Assembly (NCBI GenBank): GCA_012184525.1
Contig: WOFQ01000015.1
Span: forward strand, 649,381 to 713,380
Reading direction: 5' to 3'
DNA length: 64,000 bases
From: Xenoacremonium recifei
Lineage: Eukaryota > Ascomycota > Sordariomycetes > Hypocreales > Nectriaceae
This document shows positions 43,907 to 56,853 of this stretch, one piece after another. The notes below the pieces were generated by a model. It saw only the letters and a list, made by a program, of their open reading frames with translations, made no database searches and was not told the DNA's origin. Each line of letters starts with the position of its first letter. Position 1 is the first letter of the stretch. The position numbers and the translations under genes are program-made.

Positions 43907-44659
43907 ATGTGGGGTCATAGCATCAGCCTCAAAGGGAGCAACTACTTCCTGTGCACCTCCTTCGGGGCAAACCAACAGTATGACATCCGCCTTCGTGATC
44001 GCCCAAACGTATTGATTCTAATGCCAGTCGCACAAACGTGCCACAGATCGAGATTTTGCCCAGGCACTTCGACATCCCCCTGGCGTGCACCACGCATTCT
44101 TCGAAATGGGTAAAAACAACTCCTTCTTCGCCAAGTACTACAATGAGCGAACCAAGAATTTCACGTGGTGTACGTCTCTCAACTCTCCATATCCTCCCTC
44201 GCCTAACATACCACGACAGCCTGGAGCCTGACTGGCTACGGCGAGCTCGATAAGAAACTCCAATCCCTCGAGGGGGATGAGCCCGAGTTTGTCTCGCTCG
44301 GCAGCGACGGTTACTACTTTGTCCGCACTGTCAGCGGCCACAATTTCTGGTGTCTCCCAGACGATGCAGATGAGTATGTTGAGGCACGAGACAACGATCC
44401 CGTCACGCGAGTGTGGCTTGGTGTTGGTGAGTCGTTTGTTGCCCAGACGAGGGCTGGAGCACAGAGAATCGACCTTTGTGGAAATTACGGGTCGTTGCAG
44501 CAGTTCATCAGGTCGTCGCCGAGTATCATGGCGCTGGGGTTGAACCTTGACTTTGATCGGTGGTATCTTGTCATGTTCTCCGATAAGACGGTGCAGGGGA
44601 ATCCGTATGGGACGGATATAACTGTGGACGTACTTCGAGACTGGGCGAGACGAGCTTGA
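43907..44659 (+). CDS. Conserved-looking hypothetical protein, about 216 aa
   Basis: Three exons (43907-43994, 44047-44169, 44220-44659) give 217 codons in phase. The protein starts M-W-G-H-S-I-S-L-K-G-S-N-Y-F and continues H-H-A-F-F-E-M-G-K-N-N-S-F-F, GSDGYYFVRTVSGHNFWCLP, RVWLGVGESFVAQTRAG, and ends D-I-T-V-D-V-L-R-D-W-A-R-R-A. It is rich in aromatic residues and short G-x-x-G-x-Y/F strands, suggesting a beta-propeller-like or lectin-like fold. There is no signal peptide or TM segment. I do not recognise the family. Splice sites GT/AG were chosen to keep this composition through the protein. Confidence 0.65.
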
Positions 44660-44927
44660 TTGTGGACTCTTTTTCTCTTGTGTTGTGGTTTTACTATTGT
44701 ATTAGCTCGAAATTCTCGTTAACTCGAGGTTGCTAACAAAGCATGGCGAAAGGGTGTTTGCAATTTCTATATCAATGCTCTCAGGACTAGTCTCCCCTTA
44801 GAACTTCAATATTAGCCTGACTGGACTGTAATTCCTCGACATGGTGCATCTGTCTGATCAAATTGCAGAATTGGCCTATCGGCGTGCTCCGTTCATAGTA
44901 TATAAATAATCATTGCATGAAGTACTA

Positions 44928-47621
44928 CTATTGCCTTTCCCTAGACTCATGTATCACCTGCCTTAGATGATCGTTGACTCTGAATATCTTATTCATATTA
45001 GACCAATACATGGCATCTAATCGGAGGATGCCGAGACTCATGTCCTCAAAGCTTTGAGACTGGTGTCGCAAAATTTGTCGCCAGCGATCTATGAGTGCCT
45101 TGCAAGTCCTGGCATGTTCGACGCTGGGGGATTGCACCAGAAGAATTGCGAGGAAGCTCGAGGTAGTTGCCCAGCCTATACGAGACCCTAGGTGAATGAG
45201 TTAGTAAGTATACATTTTAACTTCCTCTTCCATTGACAGGGCAGGCTTACAAGAATACCAGAAGCCAGCAAAATCCCAGGACATCAACCCGACCGTGAAA
45301 TTTGTTACGATGGTGGCACAGTTTTCGGCAGCAGATATAATGAGCTCTGCCTGTTCTTGGAAGCCGTTATGCTGTTGTTCAATACCAGTCTGTCCTGGGC
45401 CACTACCGATGTCTTGTGTTTGACCCCAGAAACCCCCGCTGGAAGCTAGATCAGACCGTTCTACGCCATGTAGGCCTGGCTTGTCTTCCAGGTCCACAGC
45501 CGCAAGCGGTCTTAGTAAAGCTCGATACAGTAAAACCTCAAGTGTCAGGTAGGCGAACCTCAGGCACGCGGCTGAGCTTGGCATGATAGGGGCACTTCTT
45601 TCTGGCTCTGTCTTTGGCGATTTTAGGGGCATTGGGAGTTCGGCATACCACTGGCCTAGCTCTTCACGAAGTGGTTTGATGGCTTTCACAGACTCGCCAA
45701 GATTATGCGCGAGCTTCTCTGTAGCTCTTATCGTGCTATGGTAACACGTTAGTATAGATACATCACAACTGGAGGTTCATGGCTTACTAAAGTCCTCTCT
45801 GGACCTTATCAGCAATACACGCCAACGCCGAGAGATGTTGAGAGATTAATCCTTCTTCAGGCCCGCATTTTAGAGATTGCAGCCGTGTTATGAAGCCCCT
45901 GATAGCCGGCAGTTCCCCATCCTTGACAGTGATGTCGTCAAGGTCAAAGTCAACCCGCGTCAATGGCGAGACACTCCATTGGTCTGGAGAAATAGCTGAT
46001 GGTTGACCAAGGAGCAGACTTCGCCACGTTACCTCGGAGAAGGACATCCACCATAGCCTACGTCTAAGACGTCTTTCCCAACTTGGGATGGACCATGCTT
46101 GACAATCCAGATGAAGGCCTAGGCTCGTAACGAGCCCAATGACGGAGGCGGCGAAGGACCATGTGAATGATGTATCTGCTGAAACGTGCTGGACTCCAAC
46201 ACGAGGCCGATTGAGAAACAGCAGCGCACTTGAAATGGTTGCTAGTCGGGGGGTGTGCATATCTGACTGGACACCTTCGTAGACGATCTGCCACAACCTT
46301 TCAGCCGACGGCTTTTTGTAAACGTTCGAAACGCATAATATATCGTCATAAGAGGTGAAGGGAAGTGCAGATGCATAAATGGCCGCCAGGAGGTAAGCTG
46401 GTATTGGACTCTCGGCAGAGGAAAACGACTCGCGCTGAGCAGCGATTCCTTGTGTCAACTGTGATCGTGATATCACGGGAAGCCCCGGGAAGACATATTG
46501 TATAAAGCTGCATTCATAAGATTATAAATTTGTGAATGCAAAAGAATCGCATATACTTACAGGAGAATTAGTCTTCGTCCATGCTCATCATTTACCAGAT
46601 TATGAAGCTCCGATATCACCGCATTATTGTCGCAGAGCTGATTGGTGTGACCGGCTTTCTTGTGCTCTTCTCCGAGCTCGTTCGCTGTAAGTAGAAACTG
46701 AACGGGAATTTCTGGTCTGCTCTCTGGGTTTGGCGTATAGCCGTGCGCTTGCTCAAGAGTATTATGCATCCCACGATGTGTCCTCCGGTATACAACCCGA
46801 AGAAATGGAAATTCGTCTGCCTCGTTGTACAAGTAATGCCGGAGAAGATATGGATCCGATTCGCCCGATAGACCAAAATAGGTGCCATGAAATCCAGGTC
46901 TCTGGTCGATACTAGTAGTATTTCCATCCATGTGGTCTTCAGCAAAGCTTGAAATCACGCGAGAACTGCCATGAAATTCAGCCTCGCCATGTCGAAGGGA
47001 GTCTGGTGAATGCGAGGCCAAATGAGCAGGTCGAATACTTGGGTCTGTCTCGTCTCTTATGGTGGGGCGGCTGGGTTGAGCCGTGGTTGACAAAATCCCG
47101 TCAAAATCGAACAATTCATTGTCGAGAGCAGTAGACATTTCTAGCTCGTTTGCTGGTCCTGGTGCGGGACCCATCCAGATGCTTGGATCAGAAAGGCCTT
47201 CACACAATGGATGCATGTCCGCCTCGTGACGGCTGCCAAATCCATCGTGCATCAGATCCGGATCTAAACAATCAAGATCTGGATCTGTTCCCCGGCGTTC
47301 TTCTATAGTCAACCCCATGAAGTCACCACTGGATTCGACTCCTAATATATCGTCGGTCGAGGCGCCTGCGTCGTTTATCGTCCCCCTGGTGCTTACGGCA
47401 GGGATGGATGATGACGTGAGGCCTCCATCTTGAGGCGCATCATCCAAGAAGCTGCAGTGTTGCCCTCTTCTGCGACACGTTATGCATGACGCATCATTCT
47501 CTGCACGACGACATGACGTCTTCCGGATGCGACAGAATGTACATGGCCGATTCCTCTTGGAGCGGTAAGGGCGCCGAGGCAAGGTGCCGGGAGGGAGATG
47601 GTCTTGAACCGAGCTAGACAT
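44928..47621 (-). CDS. Zn2Cys6 transcription factor, about 841 aa
   Basis: Exons 47621-46561, 46507-45788, 45735-45251 and 45187-44928 give 842 codons with matching phases. The zinc cluster near residue 30 reads CTFCRIRKTSC-x8-CITCRRRGQHC, preceded by R-S-K-R-N-R-P. A long acidic/serine linker follows, then the fungal TF domain (PF04082): F-I-Q-Y-V-F-P-G-L-P-V-I-S-R-S-Q across the first intron, IPAYLLAAIYASALPF, A-A-S-V-I-G-L-V-T-S-L-G-L-H, and R-R-L-R-R-R-L-W-W-M-S-F-S-E-V-T-W-R. An upstream in-frame ATG (47669) would add 16 residues. It could control the biosynthetic genes to its right, but nothing in the sequence proves it. Confidence 0.87.
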
Positions 47622-48007
47622 TGTCGCATGAAATTGTGTGCGGATGCCACGCAACGGCCAATTAAACAACCATGCCCCGCCGAGTTTTGGACATTATAAG
47701 ACGTCAGTACGAAAATATCATCAATTTTCGATCGATCGATACCACCGGTAAGAAGGAAGGGAGAAACAGTTCTCCTCAAGAATTTAAATTGAAGTTATTT
47801 CGGGGACATAGCGCTATCTCACGTGATATGTGCGCTTGTGGGGTTAGAGAGCTCGGCGAAATACGAGTTCATCATCATTTAACCTATGTAAGCTTCTTTA
47901 TCTTTAACCCGTCTTCGGGAGCTTTTCCAAGTTTAGAACGCCTTCGAAACACAGTACATCTCGCAGCTTTCCAGACGATCGTGAATTTCACCACACCCTT
48001 CAAGTTA
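47622..48007. promoter_or_regulatory. Promoter region of the regulator
   Basis: 386 bp between the regulator's start and the stop of the NAD(P)-binding protein on the same strand. It includes CGATCGATCGAT at about 47732-47743 and a CACGTGA at about 47820. No gene was seen. Confidence 0.3.
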
Positions 48008-48709
48008 TCAATCCCTAACCACAACTGCGCTTTTGATGAACAGGCCTTCGACCGCAACCTTGATGAGAAATCTCGACACGCTAGAAACATTCACGTTATC
48101 GGTCATGCGCATTCCGTTGCCTGAGCTGCCCAATGTTTGCACTTCCGTCTTTACGCCCTTTGCCTTCTGTTTAGGATCATCGAACTCGAGCCTCGTGGCC
48201 CTCACAAGTGTCCAATCCATTTTCGTCAACCGAATCTCCTTATCGAGGAGACCATGGATCTCAAGCGCGTACTTGATGTTCGTCCACCCCATAAACGCCT
48301 TAGATAACCATGGTAGATTAGCCCATGAATCTCCAACGCCTGCTGTGGACATGACCACGATGCGATGTATGCCGGCATTCCCCAGAACCTCACAAATGTT
48401 GGCACACGAGTCGGCGAGGAAGCGAGGGGGGGAAACCTGCGATGCGAAAGGGCTATCGGACTTGCGGACTGTGTTCAAAGTGATGATCGCTACAGGCAGT
48501 GTCGAAGAAGGTGCCGCGGAGAGAGTGCTTTCTACGTCGGACTTCGAGAGTGGTGAGCCAGTGACGAGAGTCAGGCCCAGCCGAGGAGTCAAGCTTTCTG
48601 CGTTGCGGACTAGGGCAACTGCTGTATGACCCTGAGAAAGCAACTCAGATACAACATGCCGGCCAGTCCGTCCAGTGGCGCCGAATAGGAGGAAATGCAT
48701 GATTTTCAA
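48008..48709 (-). CDS. NAD(P)-binding atypical SDR / NmrA-like protein, 233 aa
   Basis: One exon. The N-terminal nucleotide-binding motif is LLFGATGRTGRHVVSELLSQ (G-x2-G-x2-G). The middle part contains I-H-R-I-V-V-M-S-T-A-G-V-G and the end TLVRATRLEFDDP, as in NAD(P)H-binding PF13460 proteins (NmrA/flavin-reductase-like). There is no Y-x3-K active site in the classical spacing. Such proteins act as NADPH sensors or as small reductases and isomerases, and they are common tailoring genes in fungal clusters. The start could also be the second Met (48700). It is cytosolic. Confidence 0.82.
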   Translation of the reverse strand: MKIMHFLLFGATGRTGRHVVSELLSQGHTAVALVRNAESLTPRLGLTLVTGSPLSKSDVESTLSAAPSSTLPVAIITLNTVRKSDSPFASQVSPPRFLADSCANICEVLGNAGIHRIVVMSTAGVGDSWANLPWLSKAFMGWTNIKYALEIHGLLDKEIRLTKMDWTLVRATRLEFDDPKQKAKGVKTEVQTLGSSGNGMRMTDNVNVSSVSRFLIKVAVEGLFIKSAVVVRD

Positions 48710-49230
48710 CGATGAGAAGCACTGTTCTACAGGCCTATCTGAGGTTGTGGGAAGACGGAGAAGTCTTTCTGAGGAAGGGCAATGGCGCTCTGTGTGTATT
48801 TATGTATGTCCCCATCCAAGGTTGGTGCGGAGGGCCGCCAACCACGGCGGCTGCTGATTGGTCTGCTCGGTCCGCATACTGTAAATGGAGGCTAATTGTG
48901 ATCTGATACACATCCTGGGCTAACCTATTGTCGTCTCATGTTCGAACGGGCGATGTAGGGTAGTTGGGATTATGAGAACATGACATATGAGTATGGTATT
49001 ATAGAGCAAGCCTATTCTACTCGCTGCAATAACCTTCGTTGATGTATTTATTGGGGAGGTGGCAATCGTTTTCCTTGGCAAAATACGTAGATTCTTTGAT
49101 CGATAGCTTAAATTGTACACTGGCTTCTGCTGTCACACTTGCTGCCTCCCGACTTCAATCCTTTCGAGATTATGATAAGATGGTAATCCAACGAACAAAT
49201 CGGCAAGAAATTGTCACCTCATCTCAAATT
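48710..49230. other. Intergenic, nothing recognised
   Basis: 521 bp between two minus-strand genes. It is the promoter of the NAD(P)-binding gene. No other element was seen. Confidence 0.3.
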
Positions 49231-50624
49231 TCAGCGTGCTTCAAGTCGCTCTCCGTGACCAGATGAAGTCACACTACGCGCTCTATAAACCTTAACTCTT
49301 TCGCTAATATTGATGCCCAGGGTGTATAAATGTTCATGCTCAGTTCGTAGCGCGACACTGAGATCTGGTGAGTAGTCTAGTGTCCCCAACAGAACGATTT
49401 TCAGTATCTGATGGAAACAGCGCAGGAAAGACACTGAGAGAGGCTCCACACCGAGAGGTGTAGTCTCTGCCTGACTGCGTTCTAGAGCGCTCAACCAGGA
49501 CTCTAGAGATTCCAATAGCAAGACCTTCTCAGAGAGGAGCCGGAGAGCGGTCTCAGCTAATCCTACGCGCGAAACCTTGTCGAGAAATTTGAGTATCGAC
49601 GATGAGATCTTCGTAAGCTCCGTCCGCATGTCGGGTGCAATGGTACGAAGATCGGATGGTTCAGCGGGCTGCGAATTTTGCGACATCAAATACAAAGACT
49701 CTGCCGTTCCGCCTATGTTGGCAGTTGGTGGACGATCTGCGAATTTACATGGTGCAGCGAACAGCTTAATGATGAAGACATCGAGGAAAGGTAGCTGGCC
49801 CTGGTGTGCTGGCACTATCCCATTCGGTGCAACAAAAGTTGGCCTTGCTCGGTGCTCGTGCATGATTCTGAGTCCCTGAATGATATGTTGGGCCATGGCA
49901 GCGTAGTTCTCACGCACCTGCTCAATGCTGATGAAGATTTGACAGCAGAGCAACGCCGCCTTGAGCCTGCCGGAGTCAGGAAAGGTTAGGTTCGACGCAA
50001 GAGCCCCGAGAGCGATGCAGTACTGCTGGATACCATAGTCATAGCTCGAATTGGGCTGTACAACAAATCCGGGGAAGTCTCCGGATGCCTCAAGGTCTCC
50101 CCGCAGGGCTTTCAAAGACGAAACCGCGAATTGTATCGGCGGATGAGCTAGGCTGGCCTCGAGAACTTGTCTGGCTTCTTCTTCGCAGCCAAGGTTGACA
50201 TCGAACAGGGTCTTGGTTGAGAAATAACGGTTGAGCAAGTCGATGTCCTCAGGAGAAATCTCGGGAAAGGACGGCCGCAGGGGCTGTGAGCCAGCCACTG
50301 AGTTCATGCAGTCAGTGCCGGCTTTGTTGCTAAGTTGAGCGGTGATGTCTCTAAAAGGAGACTCGTAGCCATCGCAAGTACGACCGGTGCTGACACATCT
50401 TTTGCAAAATGGCTTGCTCTCGTCACATTTAATTTTCCTTACTCTACTGCCGAGTAAGCAAATCTCCCCGCAACTTGTCCTCTCAAGCTGGCGTTTTTAA
50501 AATCTGATTGAGACGGGGGCTGGGACTTGGGACTTAAAACTAACCTGCAGGTTGCGCACCCAGTTTTCACCTTTGTTCCGCGTTGGGCGTTCCGCTTGCC
50601 GGAGATAAGACTTTGCGCCATCAT
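49231..50624 (-). CDS. Zn2Cys6 transcription factor, about 430 aa
   Basis: Exons 50624-50545 and 50443-49231, with a 101-bp intron inside the zinc cluster, give 431 codons in phase. The joined cluster reads G-C-A-T-C-R-V-R-K-I-K-C then D-E-S-K-P-F-CKRCVSTGRTCDGY, the form typical of the Fungal_trans_2-like short regulators. The C-terminal part has IQFAVSSLKALRGDLEASGD, an Y-x-x-A-L-G-A-L repeat helix and C-C-Q-I-F-I-S-I-E-Q, common in that class. The short length (430 aa) and position 430 bp from the GST promoter suggest a cluster-internal regulator (inference). Confidence 0.87.
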
Positions 50625-51050
50625 CGGGCGGAGTTTGGCACATCCACGCCACACGTGCGATACACCGGGCACGAGGGGAGGTGTCGTAGCGAGCAGGAAG
50701 TCTGACACAAGGAACCAAATAGCGCAGATTGATTTATCACCTGGGACGAGGAGTGAAGCGAGGCGGCGTCACTTCGAGTCGAGACAGCGGTGGGCTGATG
50801 AGACCCTGGAGTCAGCACTAACTCGATTGGGGTGCAAGAGCGAACCGACCAATAGCATGTGGTGTGGAAAAGCATCCTCCTTTAAACTCCACATTCCTTT
50901 GATTATCTGAGTCTCGACTTATAAACCGAGCGGTTGCCCCAATAACTCGAGAAAGAACCCCGAGATCTTCCTCAATCGCTCAGGAAATACATGTTAAAAC
51001 TCAATAAAGCTCGTTCTTTAGTGGTTTCAAGACTACTGTACAGTTCGAAA
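50625..51050. promoter_or_regulatory. Divergent promoter between regulator and GST gene
   Basis: 426 bp between opposed starts. Several CGG/CCG triplets are present but no clear palindrome. An in-frame ATG at 50991 could extend the GST with a basic leader. Confidence 0.35.
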
Positions 51051-51784
51051 ATGCCAGCTTTCACTCTCTACGGCGCTCGCGGCTCGACCAACACCGACCG
51101 TGTCCGCCTGACACTCGCCGAAGGTGGCTTCACGGATTACCAACTCGTGCTCCTCAACCTCCAAAAGGGCGAGCAAAAGGTAAGTGGATCGTCTATTCGC
51201 GATTACTGGGTAAACTGCATCTCGCTGACGTCGTTGACACCAAGTCCGAAGAAAACATGCGACGACACCCCTGGGGCAAAGTACCCGTCATTGCTTTTCC
51301 GGGTGGGTTCACTCTCCACGAGAGTCGTGCAATCTGCAAGTACCTTACAAGGAAATATTCGTTCCCGTTACTGCCACTCGACTCCGATATTGAGGGAGTG
51401 GCGCTCTTTGATCAAGCAGAGTCCGTAGAAATGCTCTACTTTGCCGAGTCGGCAGGGCGAATCGCATTTGAGAAGTTTGCCAAGAGATTCATGGGGTTGC
51501 CTCCTGATGAAACCGTAGTCTCAGATGCACTACGTTCAGTTGAGATGTTCTTTGATGTGGCAGAACGTCTCTTACAACAAAACGATTATATGGCTGGAAA
51601 AGACTTCACCCTCGCAGACATCTACTACATCCCGCTGATCCAGAGGATCTTTGCATGCGGATATGGAGATCTTATTCTCAATCGCAAATCTGTCAGTGCT
51701 TGGTGGAATCGTTGTATGAATAGGCCAGCCATACAGAGCATGCTGGATGCTGACAGGGAGGCTGCGGCGCTGATGTCAAAATAG
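51051..51784 (+). CDS. Glutathione S-transferase-like protein, 222 aa
   Basis: Two exons (51051-51179 and 51245-51784) give 223 codons. The thioredoxin-fold N-domain shows F-T-L-Y-G-A-R-G-S-T-N-T-D-R-V-R, then P-W-G-K-V-P-V-I (cis-Pro) and L-H-E-S-R-A-I-C-K-Y-L (E-S glutathione contact). The C-domain has A-G-K-D-F-T-L-A-D-I-Y-Y-I-P, the N-capping box and hydrophobic staple. An upstream ATG (50991) would add MLKLNKARSLVVSRLLYSSK, a possible mitochondrial leader. In fungal clusters GSTs conjugate reactive intermediates such as aldehydes or quinones. It lies 1.7 kb upstream of the A-T-R reductase on the same strand. Confidence 0.9.
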
Positions 51785-53463
51785 AAAGGTTACATGCATA
51801 GCCTAAGACTTTTCAAAATGAGCCAGGCTTCCCACATGTTATAGTGTAGGCTATCCTCTAATCTCAACAATATTTGTCACGCTGCCCTTTTGCAAGCCGT
51901 CGCGTGTGCTATTACGTAAAACCTCATGCCTAGGCTAAAACGTAGAACGAAAATGGACTTCTTATACAGGGCGCTCAATCACTAATATCTCGACAATCTC
52001 CCTAGGATCCATACGAACTTCAAGGATTTCAGAAGCCTTCTTAAGCCCTAGAACCCTACTGTCCTACGGGGAGGAAAAGGCCCCGATCGAGTGCCGATGA
52101 TGCGAAGAAAACCGCGCAACACATCATAGCCATTTGACGACCTAATTTGTGCTTACATTTACAAGTATTTTCTCGCTTGTTTCTTTCTTCAGTATCCACT
52201 TAGGTTTAGTCAAGGGATATTTCTACCTCACCAACACCATTTCTCAGTTCGATTCATATAAAATTGCGAGTTCAAACTCGCTACCCGTTGTACATTCATG
52301 CTGCTTACTGTTTATGATGTCAGTTGAAATTATTATATATGTCAAGAGTTGAAGTCCTGTCCTCGACACACCTAGAGCAGGTTTCCTGCCACTTTGAAGG
52401 GGTTGTCGAGTTGATTAAAATGAAATGGCAACTTATTTGGCATGTCGTGGTTAATCACAGACCTACTAATGGTCTTCTTTGGATCTATCGAGAGGCTCTA
52501 GGTCTCGAAGGCCCTCTTTGACGTCCGCCGGTTAGTTTTTAGTGAAACTGTAAGATGAGTATAGGCTGATTTTCGCGTAGACAGAACCGCAAAGATAGTG
52601 TAGCCCACGACGAATCATACGTAGCACTAACTAGCTAATGTGACAAGGCGAAAGGTCTCCCCTTTGTCGCAGCACACATTGAGCCAATGACAAATCGAAG
52701 CTGCAAGGTGGTTTAACTGATTTTGCTGGGCAGCTCTTCTGTATCTTGTCTTCGACCCATGAGAGAGCATGCCAAGTGAAGATTTAACGTTCTCCTCTCA
52801 AAAGAAACTCGGGGCAGGGAATTTGTGTCTTTCGATCCAAGATGACTCGGATTATTTCAAATGGGGAGTTGAAAGCTACACGTTTCCACGAGACACTTGT
52901 ACTTGGTTATCATCCAGAATTTCCATCAGCTTGGTCTTCGCCTCCGGCAAAAAAGACGTGTTTACGTGTTATTAGTCCAATAAACCTAATACAACTGCCG
53001 TGGTATTGACAGTCATCCTAGAGAGACGGTGCAGACAAGATTTTCAGCTGCGATGGAGATAAGTCAGAGGTATCAAAGCCAGCCTTTGATGGATAAGCAT
53101 TCGTCAATCCAACCCCACATAGCAGTTCAAATCCACACAGGTGCCTTGAAGACTTCCTGGCTGACGGTGCAGCGTAATATCCCCTAGTCCATTTTAGCTT
53201 CAGTAGTCAAGACGCGTCAGATCATAGGCCGTCTATTTCAAAGCTATTGTTGGCGATGTGGGGAGCTGGAAACCCCAACTGGGGAAGGATGGCCGTCCCA
53301 GTTGCCGAAGTGTCCAGCTGAAGACATCTAACTGATAGCTGAAGAAAAGACACTTCAGAACCCCGCTTCTGGCATTGGTGTTTGCTAATTAAAGGGGATA
53401 AACCCCTCTTCACTTGATCTTGATAACGCTGGATGCACATACTGGACAAGCATACGAAGTACG
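51785..53463. other. Gene-poor stretch; promoter of the NRPS-like gene
   Basis: 1.68 kb with no credible exon on either strand. It is AT-rich around 52140-52350. No palindrome or repeat stood out. Confidence 0.4.
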
Positions 53464-56400
53464 ATGAACGGTCACATCGAGAAGCAGGCTCCCGCCTACG
53501 GGAGGAGGCTACCTCTACGCATAATCGACGAAAGAGCAGATAATGAACCGGAGCGCGAGTGGCTATCTATTCCACGGTCATCAGAGCCAGCAGATGGCTG
53601 GGAGAAGATCTCCTACAAACGGGCGGCCAAGGCAATCAACCGGATTGCACATAGCATCTCGGAACTTCTCGGTCCAGCAGCGCCGGGGGAATTTCCGACC
53701 ATCGCATATGTCGGGCCAAATGACTGTCGCTACCTTGCTTTTATGTTCGGTGCCGTCAAGATGGGCTACAAGGTTCGTTTCTCCTGATGGCAGCCTCTCC
53801 TCCCTTGTGGCAGCGGTTCTGCCGTGACTTATACCGTTGACATTTGATAGGCACTCTTCATCTCTCCCCGCAACTCCGCCGAAGGACAGTTGCGTCTCTT
53901 TCAAGCTACCAACGTCCAGGCCATTTGTTCTTCCATCGAGTTCGAGTCAGCTGTCCAATTGTGGCGGCAACAGCGCCCAATGAAGTACTTTCTGATGCCA
54001 TCGGAGAAAGAATTACTCGCAGACACAGACGGGGTTTCCCACATTCCTTACAATAAGAGTTTCGATGAAGCACAATGGGATCCTCTCGTTGTTCTTCATA
54101 CTAGCGGTAGTTCTGGATTTCCGAAACCCATCGTTCTTGTCAACGGGACTATGGCTATCGCAGACGCTATGCGCAACGTACCCCGGAAATTCGGGACCCT
54201 GCCGTGGGTTCCAGAGATGGCTTCTCGAGGAAAGAGACTGCTGACTCCAAGTACCATCATCCCTCCCATCCAACTTAGGAGATGAGCTGACGGGTTCCTC
54301 TAGTGCCGTTTTTCCACATTTCGGGTCTATACGTGTCGGTGTACTTTAGTACATTCTACGAATCACTCTCGCTGGGCATCGGCTCAAGACCGACTACCTC
54401 GGACATGATATACCAAAGCATACAGCACTCGGGTGCTGATTCCATTTTTATACCTCCCTCGATCGTAGAAGACATGGCTCTCGTGCCAGAGTACATTGAG
54501 GAGCTCAAAAAGCTGAAGTATGTGGCGTGGGGCGGTGGTAAGTTTATCTTTCCCTCGGGATTGTGCGATCAAGTTAACAATTTTTCAGGCTCCCTCACAC
54601 CTCAAGGAGGAGAGACCCTTGTCAAGAATAATGTGACACTCTGCAACCTTACGTCATCCACAGAGTATGAGCTTTTGACCCTTTGCGAAGTTTGGCGATG
54701 AGCTACATCTGATATGAAGAAATTGCAGGGCAGGACCATATCCGTTTCGTTTCCAATCAGACTCTAGAAACTGGCACTACTTCATCATGGACGACGACTA
54801 TGGAGGAAATGATTTCCGTAAAGTGCCCGGGAACGAAGATATATACAAGCATTTCTTCAAACGCCAATCCAAAGACCCAGGGCTTCAGGGAATCTTCTGG
54901 ACTTTCCCAGACCTCGATGAGTTTGATACCCAGGATCTTTATCGTCCTCACCCAACCTTGAAGGACCATTGGACCTACTATGGACGAGCTGACAGTATCA
55001 TTGTTTTCTCAAATGGTGAGAAGCTCAATCCTGTTTCTATCGAGGCCACCGTGTTATCACATCCGAAGATCAAAGGGACATTAGTTGTAGGGACGAATCG
55101 TCTCGAGCCAGCCTTGTTGCTGGAACCCGTTAATCCGCCCTCGAGTGAAGCGGAAGCCAAAGACTTTATTCAAAGTGTTTGGCCACTTGTACAACAAGCC
55201 AACCATGAAACTGTGGCACATGGTCACATTCAATACGACATGATCCTCCTCACGAGCCCAAATAAGCCATTGCCACGGGCTGGAAAAGGCACTATTCAAC
55301 GCCCCATGGCCGTTCAACTCTACGAGAAGGAGATAGCGCAGCTCTATGATACCGTGCAACGCGAGGCTGAAAACGTACCCGTAATGGAGATAGGCTCTGA
55401 GTCTGCCCTTCAGCAATCGATCCACTCCCTGCTACTGTCGAACCTTGGAGTTCCAGAGCTGGGCGGCGACGCCGACTTCTTTACGATGGGTATGAACTCG
55501 TTGCAGGTCATTGTTGTCTGTCGCTTGATATCTGCCAGTCTCAAAGCATCAGGACACGAGCTAGACGGTTCCCTGCCGCCACGGGCAGTGTATTCAAATC
55601 CAACTCTCAATCGACTCTCTGCCTATATCTTCAAGCTCATAGAATCAGCAGAGGCCAATCATGAGAATCCGCCCGGAGGAGCAGATCTTGAGATGAAGGA
55701 GATGGTTGAAGAGTACACCAAAGGTCTACCATTACGAAAGCAGATCAGGCCCGCTCCGAACACCAATGGACAGGCCGTCTTAATTACCGGTACGACAGGA
55801 GCCCTAGGCTCTTACCTACTGGACTTGATGATTTCAGACGATAAGGTGGAAAAGATCATTTGCTTCAATCGCGATGAGGATGGTGGCCGCCGCCGGCAAG
55901 TGCAGGCTCTTGATGATCGCGGTCTGACCAGCGCTCTGCATAAATGCGAGTTCGTACACGCGGACCTGTCTCTGCCAGACCTTGGTCTTGGCGAACTCTA
56001 CACCAAGATTCAGGGTTCAGTGGACCGCATAATTCACAACGCATGGCCTGTTAACTTCAACATACCCCTTTCGTCGTTTGAGCCCTCAATTCGAGGTGTG
56101 CGCCACTTGGTAGACTTGAGCCTGGGGGCCCCAAGACAAGTCCCCATTATATTCATTTCAAGTATCAGTTCGGTTGATGGATGGACCAGCGGCTCTGTCC
56201 CCGAACTTCCGGTACAGCATCTGCATATGGCTGCGATGGGCTATGGACAATCCAAGCACGTGTCCAGCTTGATTCTAGATGAGGCAGCGCGAATTTCCGG
56301 CGTTCCCACAGCCAGCATTCGTGTCGGCCAGATCGGAGGTCCGCGAGGCGAAGCCGGGGTTTGGAATAAGAAGGAATGGCTGCCATCCATCATCGCGTCT

Positions 56401-56853
56401 TCGGTTTACTTAGGAGCGCTCCCGGAGGATCTAGGCCGACTCTCGACCGTTGACTGGGTCCCTATTGAGGATGTTGCACATCTAGTCCTTGAGATCGGTC
56501 TGAAGAACATCGAAGAAATCAGTGGCTACTTTCACTGCGTCAACCCGGCCACAACACCATGGAAAGATCTCGCTCCAGCTGTAAAAGACTACTACGGGCC
56601 GCGAATTACCAGACTAGTCACATTCAAAGAATGGGTTGATTTGCTTCGAAAGGCTTCCGTGTCGACCAAAGATATAGAAAGAAACCCTGGGATCAAACTG
56701 ATCGATACCTACGAGGCTCAGGCCAGCAATACTAGACGAGCACAGGTCCAACTTGAAATGGATAGGACAAAGAAGCATTCCGCTACAGCAAGCAGTTTAG
56801 TGGCTATTACGCCTGCGCTGGTACAGAACTGGTGTAGACAGTGGGACTTTTAA
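53464..56853 (+). CDS. NRPS-like carboxylic-acid reductase (A-T-R), about 1047 aa
   Basis: Exons 53464-53772, 53851-54250, 54304-54537, 54589-54664 and 54729-56853 give 1048 codons, all in phase. The adenylation domain (about residues 15-530) has LHTSGSSGFPKP (core A3, near 183), P-F-F-H-I-S-G-L, NWHYFIMDDDYGGNDFR, G-R-A-D-S-I-I-V-F-S-N-G-E-K-L-N-P (near 424) and the catalytic Lys in P-R-A-G-K-G-T-I-Q. The carrier domain has D-F-F-T-M-G-M-N-S-L-Q with its phosphopantetheine Ser near 592. The thioester reductase (NAD_binding_4) starts LITGTTGALGSYLLDLM near 690 and keeps Tyr-x3-Lys in Y-G-Q-S-K. There is no condensation domain. Such enzymes activate one carboxylic (often aryl) acid and release it as an aldehyde or alcohol with NADPH. 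It is probably the core of a local cluster with the GST, the flavin oxidase and the regulators. Confidence 0.93.
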
